DNA of 64,000 nt from Ophiosphaerella korrae (Eukaryota > Ascomycota > Dothideomycetes > Pleosporales > Phaeosphaeriaceae), in NCBI GenBank assembly GCA_028456385.1, contig JALNQF010000045.1, forward strand, positions 62,001-126,000, written 5' to 3'. Positions 43,729 through 54,652 of the stretch are shown here, one piece after another; the stretch's first letter is position 1; each line of letters begins with the position of its first letter. A program made the position numbers and the translations under genes. Under the pieces are notes generated by a model. That model made no database searches. It was not told the DNA's origin and was given only the letters and a program-made list of their open reading frames with translations.

Positions 43729-45581
43729 CTAATCCCACTTCACATCCCCCGGCACCGCCCCAGCATCCAACCCCCAATTCCCAAACGTGTCGAAAACCCC
43801 CTCCCTCGTCATCAACTCCGCATGCTCCTTCCTCCTCAACGCTAGCACCCCACCCAGCCTCCAACTCGTATCTAGCTTATCCACCACCAGCTCCACCAGC
43901 TGCACATTCTGCGGCGTCCGCACCCTATCTAGCGCCAAAATGCTCGTCAACTCGGCCTTGGTGGTTGCGCGGTGGAACGAGTTTGCGGGATCCGGGTGGT
44001 TGAACAGCGGCAAAAGGTGCGCGTAGTTGGTAGGCACGATGTCGTTGTATGGCTGCTTGGCGCCCCAGATGAGGCGCTCGACGGTGTAGCCCGCGTTGTT
44101 GATGACGAAGTAGACGAGTCGCAGGTTTGCGCGGATCATGGTGCCGATTTCCTGCATGGTCAGCGCCATGCTGCCGTCGCCTGTGAGCAGCACTGTGCGC
44201 CCTGGCGTGCCGAGTTCTGAGCGCGCGACTTCGACGCCGAGGGTGGCCGCCGCCGCGAAGCCGATGCTGCCGTAGTAGATTTGCGTGATGAAGCGGGTCG
44301 AGGATGGGAATTTGATGTCGCAGAGGCCGAAGTTGGAGGTGCCGGTTTCGCCGATGACACAGTCGCCGGGTTGGAGGAAGGATTCAATGGAGGGCCAGAG
44401 GAAGGATTGGGTGAGGTGGGTTGCATCTTTGTCGCGGGGGATGCGGGTTGGGGGAAGTTGTGGTTTGGAGATTTGGTGCTGTGGTATTGAGGGGAGGGTG
44501 GCTGCTAGGGCGCCGATGAGGGATTTGATAGATGTGTTTGGGTAAGTTTTGCCTTTTACGACGACGTCGTGGGGGTTGATGTGGATTGTTGATTCGGGGG
44601 CTAGGGCTCGCGAGAAGGATGCTGAGTTTGTGTCGGCGGGGACGTAGCCAAGGGTGATCTGGTGTATACCATGTTAGCAGATATCCCTCAACCAGATATC
44701 GACAAAGAAGTACGTACCATCAAATCCGCAGCCTTCGCTGCCTCCTTCACACCAGGCGTGCTAACCTCTCCATTCCACACACCAACATACATCTCCTCTG
44801 TCTCATCCACAACACCCTTCCCCATATTCGCCGAATAAAACGGGACATGGAGTTTCCGCACAAGCTGTTTCGCCTCTTCCGCAGCCCCAAACCTTTGTGT
44901 CCACGCATCAACCAGAATCGAAGGATATTTCGCCTCCTTCACCGCATCCACAATCGCCTTGACCGCAGCACTCTGGGCCGCCTCGTCGATATCTGGCAAA
45001 GTATTAATAGGCGTATCCAGCAATCTCGCATCCACCATCTCGGCCGAAAGATCCAGCGGCATGAAAATATACACCGGCCCAGACCTGAGAAAGCACTCCC
45101 TAATCACCCGATCAATCTCCGCCGGCGCACTCTCAACATCCCACAACTCGGCAGCCGCATAGCGCAGCCCGACAGACGCCCTATTGTACTGCTGGTGATC
45201 CGGCTTGCTCCCAATTGAGTGGTGGATCATCATATGATTGTCCTGCATGGGCCGCGTCGTCTGCCCAACAACATGGATCAACTTGACCTGCTCCGATAGG
45301 GCGCCCGCAATGCCGTTCAGCGCACTCAATTCGCCGACGCCGTGCGTCGTGAGCACGCACCCCGGCACGCCTTTGACTCTTGCGTAGCCGTCGGCGGCGT
45401 ACGCAGCGTTCAGCTCGTTCTGGTTACCCATCCATTGCAATCCGTCCACGTGGTACAGGTAGTCGAGGAATTGCAGGTTGAAATCGCCGGGTACGCCGAA
45501 GACGGTATTGATTCCGACTTGGTGGATGCGTTGCCACATGTAGCGCCCGAGTGGGATCTTTTCGGATGGCATGTCTCCCAT
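43729..45581 (-). CDS. Pyruvate decarboxylase-type thiamine-diphosphate enzyme
   Basis: Exons 45581-44718 and 44658-43729, with a 59-nt intron (GTACGT...CCAG), give 597 residues. The N-terminal pyrimidine-binding domain has GDFNLQFLDYLY, the catalytic glutamate in NELNAAYAADGYAR, and the His pair in MIHHSIG that marks pyruvate/indolepyruvate decarboxylases. The diphosphate-binding motif is GDGSMALTMQEIG...NNAGY in exon 2. The reaction is non-oxidative decarboxylation of a 2-oxo acid (pyruvate to acetaldehyde, or an aromatic 2-oxo acid) in the cytosol. The protein is somewhat longer than yeast Pdc1 (563), with extra length in the middle (about 320-370) and at the C-terminus. The substrate cannot be settled from sequence. 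Neighbours suggest it could serve aromatic or fermentative metabolism. Confidence 0.88.
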
Positions 45582-46143
45582 TGTGGGTGGTTGTGGTGTT
45601 GAGGGGTTGAGGGGTTGAGCGAGGCAGAAACGCTTTTATACCTGAGAGCTTCTCAGCACGCGTAGCGTTTGCCGTATACACGTAGGTGAGAGCATTCACT
45701 AGATATCAAATCACTACCTTTACCACGTCAGCCAATCCCAGCCCTTGTCATAATCTCAAAGAACATACCAAACGAGCAATATCCACACAACAAGCACTTT
45801 CGAATTCCAGAAAGTGATCAACATACCATCCTAATTACCCTTTTTAAACCGACAAAGCACTTAAACCTTACCTACACTAAACCGCCCTCGTGACCAGACA
45901 GGGCGTGTAAGGCGTCGTCGACTAGTATGTCGTCCTTTGCCGCGGCTCGGTTGCAAGCGGCTTGTCAAACGGAGCAGGAGAATGCGAGGAGTAAACGTCG
46001 GGATGTCGGAATGCACTCGGAACACACATCACCAGGAGCACGAAATCAGTCCGATGCGAAAAAGAAACATGTACATAATATCTAATCCATTATACTTCAT
46101 TCCATTGCTCTTTCCTTTCAGCCGGGGGGTAGGGGGGGGGGCT
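45582..46143. other. Intergenic, promoter of the decarboxylase and 3' flank of the dioxygenase
   Basis: No gene. A C-rich/G-rich run precedes 46143 on the plus strand. The decarboxylase promoter must lie within about 550 bases. Confidence 0.5.
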
Positions 46144-47160
46144 TTACTTCTTCGCCTCTTCAAAACTCGCCATTTTGAAATCATATGGCAATTCGAACTC
46201 TGCCCTCACGTCTCCACTGAACGGCTTGAAATCAACGATTAAACTATCCTTCACGGCGAACACGGCGTCGTCATCAATGTACTTGCTCTGGCGGTCGAAA
46301 ATCTGCGTTACGATGGGCTTGTAGCCTGGGGCTTTGAGCTGCGAGCGTGTAAGTAAGTTGCAGGGTAGAGATGGAGAAATTTAGGGCACGTACGAGGAAG
46401 TGGATGTGTGCGGGGCGGTATGGGTGTCTGTCGAGTGCTTTGAGGATATCGCCTGCGGGGCCGTCGTATGGGATGGGATAGGGAACGGGGCGGAGGCAGT
46501 AGAAGTCGTATTTGCCGTCGGGGCCTGTGGTAAATGTGCCGCGGAGGTTCATCTCGGGTTGGTCGGGGTCCTGCTGCTCGTAGAGGCCGTTGGGCGCGGT
46601 GTGCCAGACGTCGATGACGACGCCGGATAGCGGTTTGCCAGTCCGGAAATCGGTGATGGTGCCGTGCATCCATGTGCGATCGCCTTGCTTGTTTATCTCG
46701 TCTGAGACGATGCAGGAGCCCATGGAGAGGGCGGGAGCGTTCTGGCGGTAGAAGGGTCCGAGGATGGCGGTCGCGGTGGGTTCGTCGGCCGCTTCGGACG
46801 CCAGCTTGTATGTGATTTCGTCGACGAGGGATTCAAGACCGAGAATGTCGCAGACAAGTTGGCCTTCGTTGCGCTTGTCGTCAGACATTTGGCCAGCGGC
46901 GTTCATCTGGGGAGAATCAGGATAGGTCATTGGGGGTACATGGGCAACTTGGAACTTACTAGTTGAACGCCTTGCATCCACTCGTCAATTATGAGCTCAT
47001 TTTCCCGTGCAAAGTCATGGAGATGCTGGATCAGGCTCGTCGTGAGCTGTCTGACGCGTGGGGTAGCTTTCGGTCCAGTCGCATTGATAACTGCTTGTGT
47101 AAAATTTGGGTTGAACTTGTGCTCCTTGGCATTCTTCGCCGGGGCGCCATTTGTAGCCAT
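46144..47160 (-). CDS. Intradiol ring-cleavage dioxygenase, hydroxyquinol/catechol 1,2-dioxygenase type
   Basis: Exons 47160-46960, 46906-46394 and 46338-46144, with introns of 53 and 55 nt, join in frame to 302 residues. The N-terminus (about 1-95) is the helical dimerisation domain of this family. The catalytic beta-sandwich has AILGPFYR and DVWHTAPNGLYEQQDPDQPE, then GKYDFYCLRPVPYPIPYDGP with the Tyr ligands, and RPYRPAHIHFL with the two His ligands of Fe(III). The C-terminal strand YKPIVTQIFDRQSKYIDDDAVFAVKDSLI is typical of hydroxyquinol 1,2-dioxygenases. Ring cleavage of hydroxyquinol (or catechol) feeds the beta-ketoadipate route. It is probably cytosolic, as there is no signal peptide. 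It lies next to the decarboxylase and Zn2Cys6 regulator, all on one strand. Confidence 0.9.
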
Positions 47161-47758
47161 ATTGCCTTATAATTTTCAATTCAACCCAGAATTTTTTTTT
47201 TTTTTTTTTGAAGGGGTAGCTGCCCGCTACAAAAGCGAAGATAGTGGTCTGTCTTTACTGTAAATCAGTACAGTGGTCAGCAAGTGATGAGAAAGCACAA
47301 CACTATACGCTTGCCGACCCGGCCATCTTATTTAAAACTTTAGGGTCCACAAGTACAGTAACCGCACGCGGGGCTGGGGAGCATGGTACCGACAATAGTG
47401 TGGTTGTGGTGTCAAACGGGAGTTGACGTCGGTGGTGCCAGGTGCATCTTCCGAAGTGCAGTGCAAGCCAATCGGAGCACGATGATTAAACACCTACGTA
47501 CTACACGAGTTCGGATGTGCCCCTAACGTCGGATAAAGTGAAAGATAAAACTGGTGATATGCTTAATCAGCTACTCAAAGATGGCGGAAGTCTTCCGATG
47601 TAGCCCAGGATCGAATGATAGATTTTGATCGTTGTCCAATGTCAAGGACACCATACGGGGCTAGTCACCGTGACAATCTGCAATGCCCATCTGCATCCCG
47701 AACTCCTGCGCTCTACGAAACAAATGCTAAAGGTGATAATATACAATTCAAGTCGAAC
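47161..47758. other. Intergenic, nothing recognised
   Basis: The upstream region of the dioxygenase gene contains a T tract at about 47192-47209. No gene is seen. Confidence 0.5.
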
Positions 47759-49432
47759 TCAATCGCTGTCGTCTTCGACTCGTGCACGTTTGGCTGATCG
47801 CTCCTCTGGCTCGTGCACGCCGTAACGTTTTTCCCCAGCCTTCGCATCCGTCTTTTCTCCTCTGACCTCGCTAATCATCTGGTTGATGTTGAAAGGGTCG
47901 TCAGTGTCCTTCTCAAACTGCACAGGCCCTTCGCGAGCCTCTTGTAAGTCCGCCCCTTTGAAGCCCTCTTTGGCCCTGCCCAGTACCTCAAATTTGCTCG
48001 ACTTTGTGATGCGGTCATATGTTTGTCCATCATCTTCACCATCGTCCTGCTGCATGGAAGGGCGGTATATGCTGCTGATGGCGTCTTGGGCGGCGAAGAG
48101 CGGCTTATCGTAGTGGTTGTCTTCGTTGATGCCAGCGTTGAATCCACTAGACTGGTTGAAGAGCCGAGAATCGTACATGGACTCGCCGCTCTGCGTGGGT
48201 TTTGCGAGGCCAAGGGCAACCTTCTCTGAGATGTCACGGTTCTGTTCGCGGGCCAGCATTTGAATCTTGCGATCAGTACCCATACGCGATTGGCGCATCT
48301 CTCGTTGGAACTCTTCGCGGCGTTCTTTGCGGTCTGCTTGTCGCTTCCGTACTGCCTCATCTTCCGAGTCAGTCTCCGAGTCGCTGGGTGACCGGCGTCG
48401 CGATGCGTTCGCCCTCTCCTCGCGGGCCTGCTTAGCTAGGTTGCGCAGATGTTCCTCCTTCTGTAGCTTCTCCTTCTCGGCCAGTCTTTGCTGCATGATT
48501 GCGCGCTGTTTGACTTCCTCACGCGCATGCCGGTCTGCCGCCTGAAGTGCCTCGCCAAGATGCGCAAATTTGTCGTTGATGGTGACATCCTGAAGGCCTC
48601 GCCCGTCTGCTGCCAGACGCTTGTCTAGTGGCACGGTGTAACCCTTTGGATTCTTCCAGTTGCTGATGGGAGGCGGAATCTTCCACATCTCCTGATCCTC
48701 GGCGGTCAGCTTCCGTGGTGGCGAGTGGAGTACTGGTGGGGGAGGGGAAGGCGGGCCGCGCGGGATCCTCTTATGCTTGAATTTTGGCGGCTCTAGGGGG
48801 TCGACCTGTCTTTGTTGGATCTTGAAGATGCGCGTCTTTCCTTGGGCCTCGCCCATTTGCGCCGTTGGGGTGTATCGCACAAAGGTAGGCTCGTCGTTCT
48901 TGCGGCCTTGGACGTTTTTCGGTTTCTGCGCAGCGGTTTGTCCTGAAACGAGGGCCATCAGGGCGGCCTCTGTTTTCTCTTTGGTGGCCTGCACCACCTC
49001 TCGGCTTGGCCGCGCCAGGTCCAGCTGCCCAGCATCTGCTTGCTGCCGTAGGGGGATCAGGTCTTTGAAGCTGGCTTGGACGATTCGCGATTCGCCGTGG
49101 CCGCGTTTCGCAATCTCATCGTACTTGGTCTTTCCTTCGCCGTCGATTCTGCGCACCAGGGCATTTGATTTGGACGGCTCGCCCTTCTTGCCCATGTCGA
49201 GCGGGTACTGGGCGACGTGAACTTCGGGGAAGGCGCCGCCGTCGTTGAAATCTTCGGCGGTCCGTGGCCGCCAGTTCTTCCGGGCGCCATAGGCAGGCGG
49301 GCCGGTCTGCCTCCTCGCGACCTGTGTCTCATACTGCTCGGTGGTGAGGACGCGCGTGCTTCGCGTCAGCTCTTCTTCATCGCCGGTGTACTTTGGCTTG
49401 GGCAGCGACTTGGAGAGGGCTGCGACGGACAT
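47759..49432 (-). CDS. prp45: Pre-mRNA-processing protein 45 (SNW/SKIP family)
   Basis: The 557-residue intronless frame carries the SNW core at about 170-330: RYTPTAQ, then the signature SNWKNPKGYTVPLDKRLAADG, GLQDVTINDKFAHLGEALQ and a long charged helix. The family binds the spliceosome across the Prp19/NTC complex and U2/U6, and the helix threads through the active complex. The C-terminal part (about 340-557) is Arg/Glu/Asp-rich, with KRQADRKERREEFQREMRQSRMG, and ends in a basic/acidic tail (KRARVEDDSD), a likely nuclear localisation segment. Length fits fungal Prp45 (the yeast protein is shorter, about 380 residues, and the metazoan SKIP about 536). A conserved, essential single-copy gene, it marks this part as core genome. 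Confidence 0.92.
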   Translation of the reverse strand: MSVAALSKSLPKPKYTGDEEELTRSTRVLTTEQYETQVARRQTGPPAYGARKNWRPRTAEDFNDGGAFPEVHVAQYPLDMGKKGEPSKSNALVRRIDGEGKTKYDEIAKRGHGESRIVQASFKDLIPLRQQADAGQLDLARPSREVVQATKEKTEAALMALVSGQTAAQKPKNVQGRKNDEPTFVRYTPTAQMGEAQGKTRIFKIQQRQVDPLEPPKFKHKRIPRGPPSPPPPVLHSPPRKLTAEDQEMWKIPPPISNWKNPKGYTVPLDKRLAADGRGLQDVTINDKFAHLGEALQAADRHAREEVKQRAIMQQRLAEKEKLQKEEHLRNLAKQAREERANASRRRSPSDSETDSEDEAVRKRQADRKERREEFQREMRQSRMGTDRKIQMLAREQNRDISEKVALGLAKPTQSGESMYDSRLFNQSSGFNAGINEDNHYDKPLFAAQDAISSIYRPSMQQDDGEDDGQTYDRITKSSKFEVLGRAKEGFKGADLQEAREGPVQFEKDTDDPFNINQMISEVRGEKTDAKAGEKRYGVHEPEERSAKRARVEDDSD

Positions 49433-50434
49433 GATGGGGACGGATGGAGGGCGCGTGGTTGGAGGGAGTCGAGGAGTGGAGTCGGCAAATTATCTCGTGC
49501 TGGGCCAGGACATGCGCTAGCCACGGATCACGTGCGCTCTGTGGCTGGTGTACGTGTGGCTGGTGTACGGCTGGGCGCTGTGGCGAACACAAGGCCACTC
49601 TCCACGGGCAGCGGAAAGCAAGGGTGTCACAGAGCATTGTAGCCTTAACCGCACACATGATGTGCATGCGACGGCCTAGAATGTTTTGCGTCACCATGCC
49701 TACACGGCAAGTAAGTACGTACCTACATAGCACGCCATCGACTGCTTCTGCTTCTGCTTCTACCAGACAGCCGTTTGCTGTGCAATGAGCCCACGCTTCA
49801 ACATGGCGCCGATCTGAGTGTCTTCTCTGCCTGCACAGATGGCTATAACTTGGCGATAACTGCATGCACAACTCCTTTGGGCATAACCCACTGTGATGTC
49901 TGGCCAGCCTTGCATGACGAGGCAAAACACGGCAATTGGCGAAGGGCGAAACAGCTCGCTTAGCAGTGGCCAGGATGCGACGCAGGAACAGGCGCAGCGT
50001 GGAGGGAGGCGTGACTTGCCTGCTTTTCGACGGCCGCATGCTGCACCGGACGAGATGGCGAGATTCGGCCAGGTGTGCCGAAGAATCAGGGTAACCTGCC
50101 ACGGCTCAGCAGCAGGTTGACGCCGTAGCTGGTAGCAGGGCAGCAGCGTGGGAGTGTGGCCGTCTGCTAGTGCGTGGGTGTGACATCTCTTGCAGAGGTG
50201 GCCCAAACGTCTAGCCCTTGGGAGGGTCAAGAGACGGCCGAAGCCCAGCAACCCGGGGCGGCGTCGGCTTCTCATTCCCTCTGGCCATCTTCCTGGCACC
50301 ATGCAAAACACGCAAACCTCCAGCAGTCGACTTTGGGCGCCATTGCGGGCCGCCTAGCTATCCAGACACGGGAGACATGAGGCGGTGAACCCTGTCGCTG
50401 CCAGCACACTGAGAGTGTGCAGCTGTCACTAGCC
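49433..50434. other. Divergent intergenic region
   Basis: Promoter space between Prp45 and the poly-Q protein. Short repeats such as GTGTGGCTGGTGTACG occur at about 49550. The open frames on both strands (49377-50311) lack domain content and overlap one another. Confidence 0.5.
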
Positions 50435-53074
50435 ATGCCGATATTTGGACGGCACTCGCGCAAGTCGTCGTCGTCCAAGGACAAAGCAGCAGCAGCAGCA
50501 GCAGAAAAGGCGGCAGCAGAAAAGGCAGCAGAAAAGGCCGACAGAGCTGCTCCCCGGCCCACGCCGCCCAAGCACCAGAGGACGAAGACGGCCCCAGCGC
50601 CAGAGACCCCGTCACTGCTGCGCCTGCCGTCGTCAAGCTCGACGGTTTCTGCCTCTATTGTGCTTCCACGCTCGAGGCGCAACACGAACCCCTCCACACC
50701 AACAGCGACCGCACCACCGCCCACGCCCACGCACTCTACCGCCGCGCACCCAACGCACATTCCCCATCCCCATTCACTCACTTCACCCACCCACCCCGCT
50801 GCACATTCCTACTTCTCCCCCCAAGCCCCCTCGGCCGCCACAGAGCCGCGCTCCCCACCCACCACCAGACGACCACCGGCCTCCTTCAGTGCAGGCCATG
50901 ACACGTCGCGCGGCCCGCCCGTTACCCTGATAACCCGCGGCAACTCGGATTTTGCGCGCCGGCCGTCGCAGAAGCAGACCGACTACGCCTACGCCCACGC
51001 CCAACAACAGCAGCAGCAACGGCAGCAGCAACAGCAACAGCAGCAACAGCAGCAACAGCAGCAATTGCACCAACGAAACATGGCCAAGCAAACCACCGCA
51101 CCCGCGCGCCAAGAGGTGCAGAGCTCGTCCGAAGAAGAGGAAGAAGAGTCGTCGTCGTCTGAGTCCTCCGAGTCTTCCGATGAGTCCTCCGAGTATGAGG
51201 CTGGCCCGCCCACCAGCAGCACCACCACCAACGCGCGCCCTGCAGGAGACAGCCCGCACGGAGCCACCGACACCGATGCCACCGACGGCGAGCCATCCGA
51301 GGATCTCTTCCTGCACATTGCCGAAGACAGCGCCCCAAAGCAGCGCCATCCAGACACCACCACCCGCCATGACAAGCTGCGTTCGCGCATCGGCCGCCTG
51401 CACCGCGTCTCCTCACCCGGCCCTGCTGCGTCAACCGCACCAACTGTCTCCCGCATAGCCTCAGCCGCCGAGCCCAGGGCAGCCGCAGCCGCAGCCGCCA
51501 CTACTCGTCGTGTATCGCATGCACCCTCTTCCACGAGAACCGTCATCGAACGCTCACCACAAGCGCCAGCGACCCCACTCGAGGCCCCTCGCGCTCGGCC
51601 TCCTGAGCTGTCTGCAAAGGCCTCCTTCTCCCGCCGAGACTCCTTCTCACGCCAAGATTCGCAGTTGTCCCCCCGCGACTTCCTCGCCCAATTCGGCTCT
51701 AAGCGACGAGGATCCCAGCCTGACGTTCTCCAGACCCCACCAAACAGGCAAGCCACCTACCGTCCCTCCAACCTAGGTCATTACTCTTCTTCGCGAGACG
51801 ACACAAAGACTCCGCAACCTGAATACGTCCAGGAGTCGTCTTCGCGCGCCGATGGCACAGAGTCTCATGGCTCGACAGGGCCGGCCGTATCTGTATGGGA
51901 CGAGCTGGACGAGCTGAAGACTAGGATACGCCGTATCGAAATGGGAGGCAAGATTCCTTCAACGTCAGGCGCCATTGTCTCTCAGGCGACCACCGAACGG
52001 CCACGGACGGCCAACACATCAGCAACCACAGTCTCCTCGTCACCAAACCAGACGCGCAAATCGAACCCTTCTCCTTCTGAACCAGCTACAGACGCTTACA
52101 CGAGCAACCGTACCCATCCATTGTTGCGTGATGCTCTTGCCAAGTCACGGCAGCACACTACGCTCGCTGTTTTCCGTGTGCTTGAAGCCACGGCAAACGA
52201 AGCCCTCACTCTGGCAGAGATGACAGGAAGCGCCGGACCTCAGGGGACGCTGCACTCGGCAAGCTCCATCCTCAACGGTGCGAATGTGTCAGACAGACAA
52301 GTTCGCCGTAAAGCCGACAATATCTGCCGAAGCTTGACGGAACTGTGCATAGCTCTCGCAGACGCAAAACCAAGCATTGCGAGCCCGGCTCTAAGGTCAT
52401 CGGCAGCCACCATCGCACGCCGACCGAGCGTGCAGCTCAACGGCGACTCCCCGACTATCCGACAGAGCATCGAGCCTGAGAGCAATACACTATCCAACAT
52501 CAGTCCAAGCCGAGCACTTCATCGCATTGAAGCTCGCCGGACAAGCATGCTTGGCAATGGCTACCCGCGAGAGAGCCAAGAGCCTTTCGAAGAGCGACTG
52601 ACTCATTCCCGGCTGCAACGCGCTGGCACAAGCCTGCACAGAAACCGCTCGAGTGTTGACGAAGAAGAAGACGAGCCCACCCTACGGGCGCCATCACGGG
52701 CAATGACCGACTTCAGAAACATCCGGCCAACAGAGAAGAGCAGGTTCACCGGCAGACAATACACCTCCCGCGAACCACTGCCAGCAGAGCTCCAGCCAGC
52801 ACCCTCATTTCAGAGCACCGCAAACCTCCATCGGCCCACCCTCTCGGCCAACGAAAACAGTCTCCTCTTCCGCGACGGTGGCCGCCGTTTCGCTGACATT
52901 CACCGCGAAAGCTCCCCAGCCTACGAGAAACAAATCGCTGGCACCGTCCGCGCCCGCGTCCAACTGGCAGCCAGCCGTAACCCCACCAACCGCAACTCCA
53001 TCGGTGGCATAGGTGATCTCACACGCAACGTTACCGTCAGCCGACGCGCCAGGGGCAACAGCACGGGAGAGTGA
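50435..53074 (+). CDS. Long low-complexity protein with poly-Q tract, function unknown
   Basis: The intronless frame encodes 879 residues from the ATG at 50435 (MPIFGRHSRKSSSSKD). It is built of biased segments: an Ala/Glu/Lys helix (about 15-40), a Pro/Thr/His-rich part, a Gln tract with about 20 Gln (about 190-210), a block of Ser and Glu (about 230-265), then Ser/Arg-rich sequence with RRDSFSRQDS-type sites. A modest ordered region at about 540-680 (HPLLRDALAKSRQHTTLAVFRVLEATANEALTLAEM...VSDRQVRRKADNICRSLTELCIALAD) looks helical and is the best candidate for a conserved domain. The Met-Pro-Ile-Phe-Gly opening is frequent in filamentous-fungal hypothetical proteins. Ser/Arg sites suggest phosphorylation. 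I do not recognise its function. Confidence 0.78.
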   Translation: MPIFGRHSRKSSSSKDKAAAAAAEKAAAEKAAEKADRAAPRPTPPKHQRTKTAPAPETPSLLRLPSSSSTVSASIVLPRSRRNTNPSTPTATAPPPTPTHSTAAHPTHIPHPHSLTSPTHPAAHSYFSPQAPSAATEPRSPPTTRRPPASFSAGHDTSRGPPVTLITRGNSDFARRPSQKQTDYAYAHAQQQQQQRQQQQQQQQQQQQQQLHQRNMAKQTTAPARQEVQSSSEEEEEESSSSESSESSDESSEYEAGPPTSSTTTNARPAGDSPHGATDTDATDGEPSEDLFLHIAEDSAPKQRHPDTTTRHDKLRSRIGRLHRVSSPGPAASTAPTVSRIASAAEPRAAAAAAATTRRVSHAPSSTRTVIERSPQAPATPLEAPRARPPELSAKASFSRRDSFSRQDSQLSPRDFLAQFGSKRRGSQPDVLQTPPNRQATYRPSNLGHYSSSRDDTKTPQPEYVQESSSRADGTESHGSTGPAVSVWDELDELKTRIRRIEMGGKIPSTSGAIVSQATTERPRTANTSATTVSSSPNQTRKSNPSPSEPATDAYTSNRTHPLLRDALAKSRQHTTLAVFRVLEATANEALTLAEMTGSAGPQGTLHSASSILNGANVSDRQVRRKADNICRSLTELCIALADAKPSIASPALRSSAATIARRPSVQLNGDSPTIRQSIEPESNTLSNISPSRALHRIEARRTSMLGNGYPRESQEPFEERLTHSRLQRAGTSLHRNRSSVDEEEDEPTLRAPSRAMTDFRNIRPTEKSRFTGRQYTSREPLPAELQPAPSFQSTANLHRPTLSANENSLLFRDGGRRFADIHRESSPAYEKQIAGTVRARVQLAASRNPTNRNSIGGIGDLTRNVTVSRRARGNSTGE
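51003..51064 (+). repeat. CAG/CAA trinucleotide repeat encoding poly-Gln
   Basis: About 20 mixed CAG and CAA codons in a row inside the 879-residue protein. The mixing of CAA and CAG is expected to stabilise the tract against slippage. Confidence 0.9.
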
Positions 53075-53080
53075 GCAAAG

Positions 53081-53113
<33 letters not shown>

Positions 53114-54016
53114 CCCCTCCGCTTATATCAAGCATCTATTGACGATTTTTTTTTGTTGATGTTACATACCCAGTTTACCAACCTCGAGACGCATTACATG
53201 GCCCCTCCGCATCCCACATTACCCCGTCCCCGCTTCCGCGCCCATGTAGCCCGCGTCGAGACGGCTGACGTTCAGCGCCTTGATTAGCGAGCTGGACGAT
53301 CGGGTTATTTGAGAAGAGATGCCTTAGAGCCCAACGTAGAGAGCACAGCAGCGAGACAGAAAGCATACATACCTTTCAACGAAACACGCAACCTCTTTCT
53401 TCGTACCACTACCTCCCTTTACAGCGCTTGTGAGTTGCATCGGCACAGCACCCTTCTACTTTTTTCGTTCGGCAGCATTCAAGCGGTTAAAAGGTGTTTT
53501 TTTTCTTTTCTGTTTTTTTTTTCCCGAGGGGCCTGAGGTGAAGGCATGAATGGTATTTGGTATGGGAGTTTTTTTTTTTCCTTTTTCGGGGGGAGGGGAG
53601 GAGGGGGTTCGTGTATATATTTAGTGAATGGTGGTTTTTAAGGATGCCGGTGTGGTGTGGATGTGATGCTGTGATGTTGCTGCAGGGTTTGGTAGTGAGG
53701 ACTGCGTTTCCTTGGGGTGCTCATCTCATCTCGGAGGATTGTCTACTAGCATTTTTCAACACTCATTCTCGGCTGGCTTCTCCTCTTGGGTAACTTTAGC
53801 AGTAGCCTTCTCCCTCTCAACAGCCATAGCATCCTTCTTCTTCTGCGTATCGACAAACAAGCACCAAACCCCACCCCACACAGAGAAACAAGTATTCAGA
53901 AAAAAATATATCAATCCATTAGAGCCATTATAAACTAGTACAATCTACGCCTCGCCGTATCCACAAGTATCAAACAATCCTTCCCATGGTATCATGTCAC
54001 ACCCCACCTCACCTCC
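53075..54016. other. Intergenic with poly-A and poly-T tracts
   Basis: A T-then-A tract at about 53081-53113 and several T runs (53147-53153, 53500-53520, 53570-53580) surround the 3' end of the long protein. A minus-strand frame of about 32 codons (53769-53862), rich in Lys/Glu and ending at TGA, sits behind a CAG acceptor-like site; it may be a last exon of an unrecognised small gene, but no upstream exon could be found. Confidence 0.4.
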
Positions 54017-54580
54017 TCACTTCTTCCTCCCCTCCTCCCCACCTTTCCCCCCAAACATCCCCCCAACATACCCCCCGGCCCCCTTGACCCCACCCTTCAC
54101 GCCCTCCGCCGCCGCAGCCCCGTACCCGCCCAACGGGCCCTGACTCTCCAGCGGCCGCCCTTGCTCGTCTTTGCCCCCGCGCTCCGCACGGTTGATTCCT
54201 TCCTTGGAAAACGCGTCGCCAACGGGCTGTGCGAGGCCGCCTTTGCCGAGTTGGCCGCTGACTATGCCGTGTACGCCGTCTTGGAGCGTGTCGACTTGTG
54301 AGATGCCGGTGACTTTGGTTTTGTCGAGGGATTCTAGGGGGAGAAGGGAGAGTTAGTGGAAGAAGAAGTAGGGGCAGGGCATGAAGGATGGAAAGGTTGT
54401 GTTGGAAGGGGGGGAGGCAGACATACGTTTTGTGGCGTATGAGGCTTTGTTGTCTTTTGTGAACCAGGCGAGGTATTTGTCTTCGATCCAGGGCATCCAG
54501 GATTCGTACTGGCGGCTGTAGAAGTCGCCGGCTTGTTGCTTGTATGTTTTTTGGGGAGGGGTGTCGGTGGGTTTGGACAT
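54017..54580 (-). CDS. Small Gly-rich hypothetical protein
   Basis: Exons 54580-54427 and 54333-54017, with a 93-nt intron (GTATGT...CCTAG), join in frame to 156 residues. The first exon is hydrophilic and aromatic (YKQQAGDFYSRQYESWMPWIEDKYLAWF). The second begins DKTKVTGISQVDTLQDGVHGIVSGQLGKGGL, and the C-terminus is Gly/Ala/Lys-rich (GGYVGGMFGGKGG). There is no signal peptide. The whole looks like a small, partly disordered cytosolic protein; similar Gly-rich proteins are seen in Pezizomycotina, but I cannot name a function. Confidence 0.78.
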
Positions 54581-54619
54581 TTTGGGTGGTTATTTGAGAT
54601 GTGTGCCTTCAACGTGGGA

Positions 54620-54652
<33 letters not shown>

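Noticed and set aside
41020..47160. Secondary-metabolite biosynthetic cluster
   Set aside because: No polyketide synthase, peptide synthetase, terpene cyclase or prenyltransferase is present; the enzymes look catabolic.
53175..53366. Minus-strand frame upstream of the Gly-rich gene
   Set aside because: Short, without domain or splicing support, in the 3' flank of the poly-Q gene.
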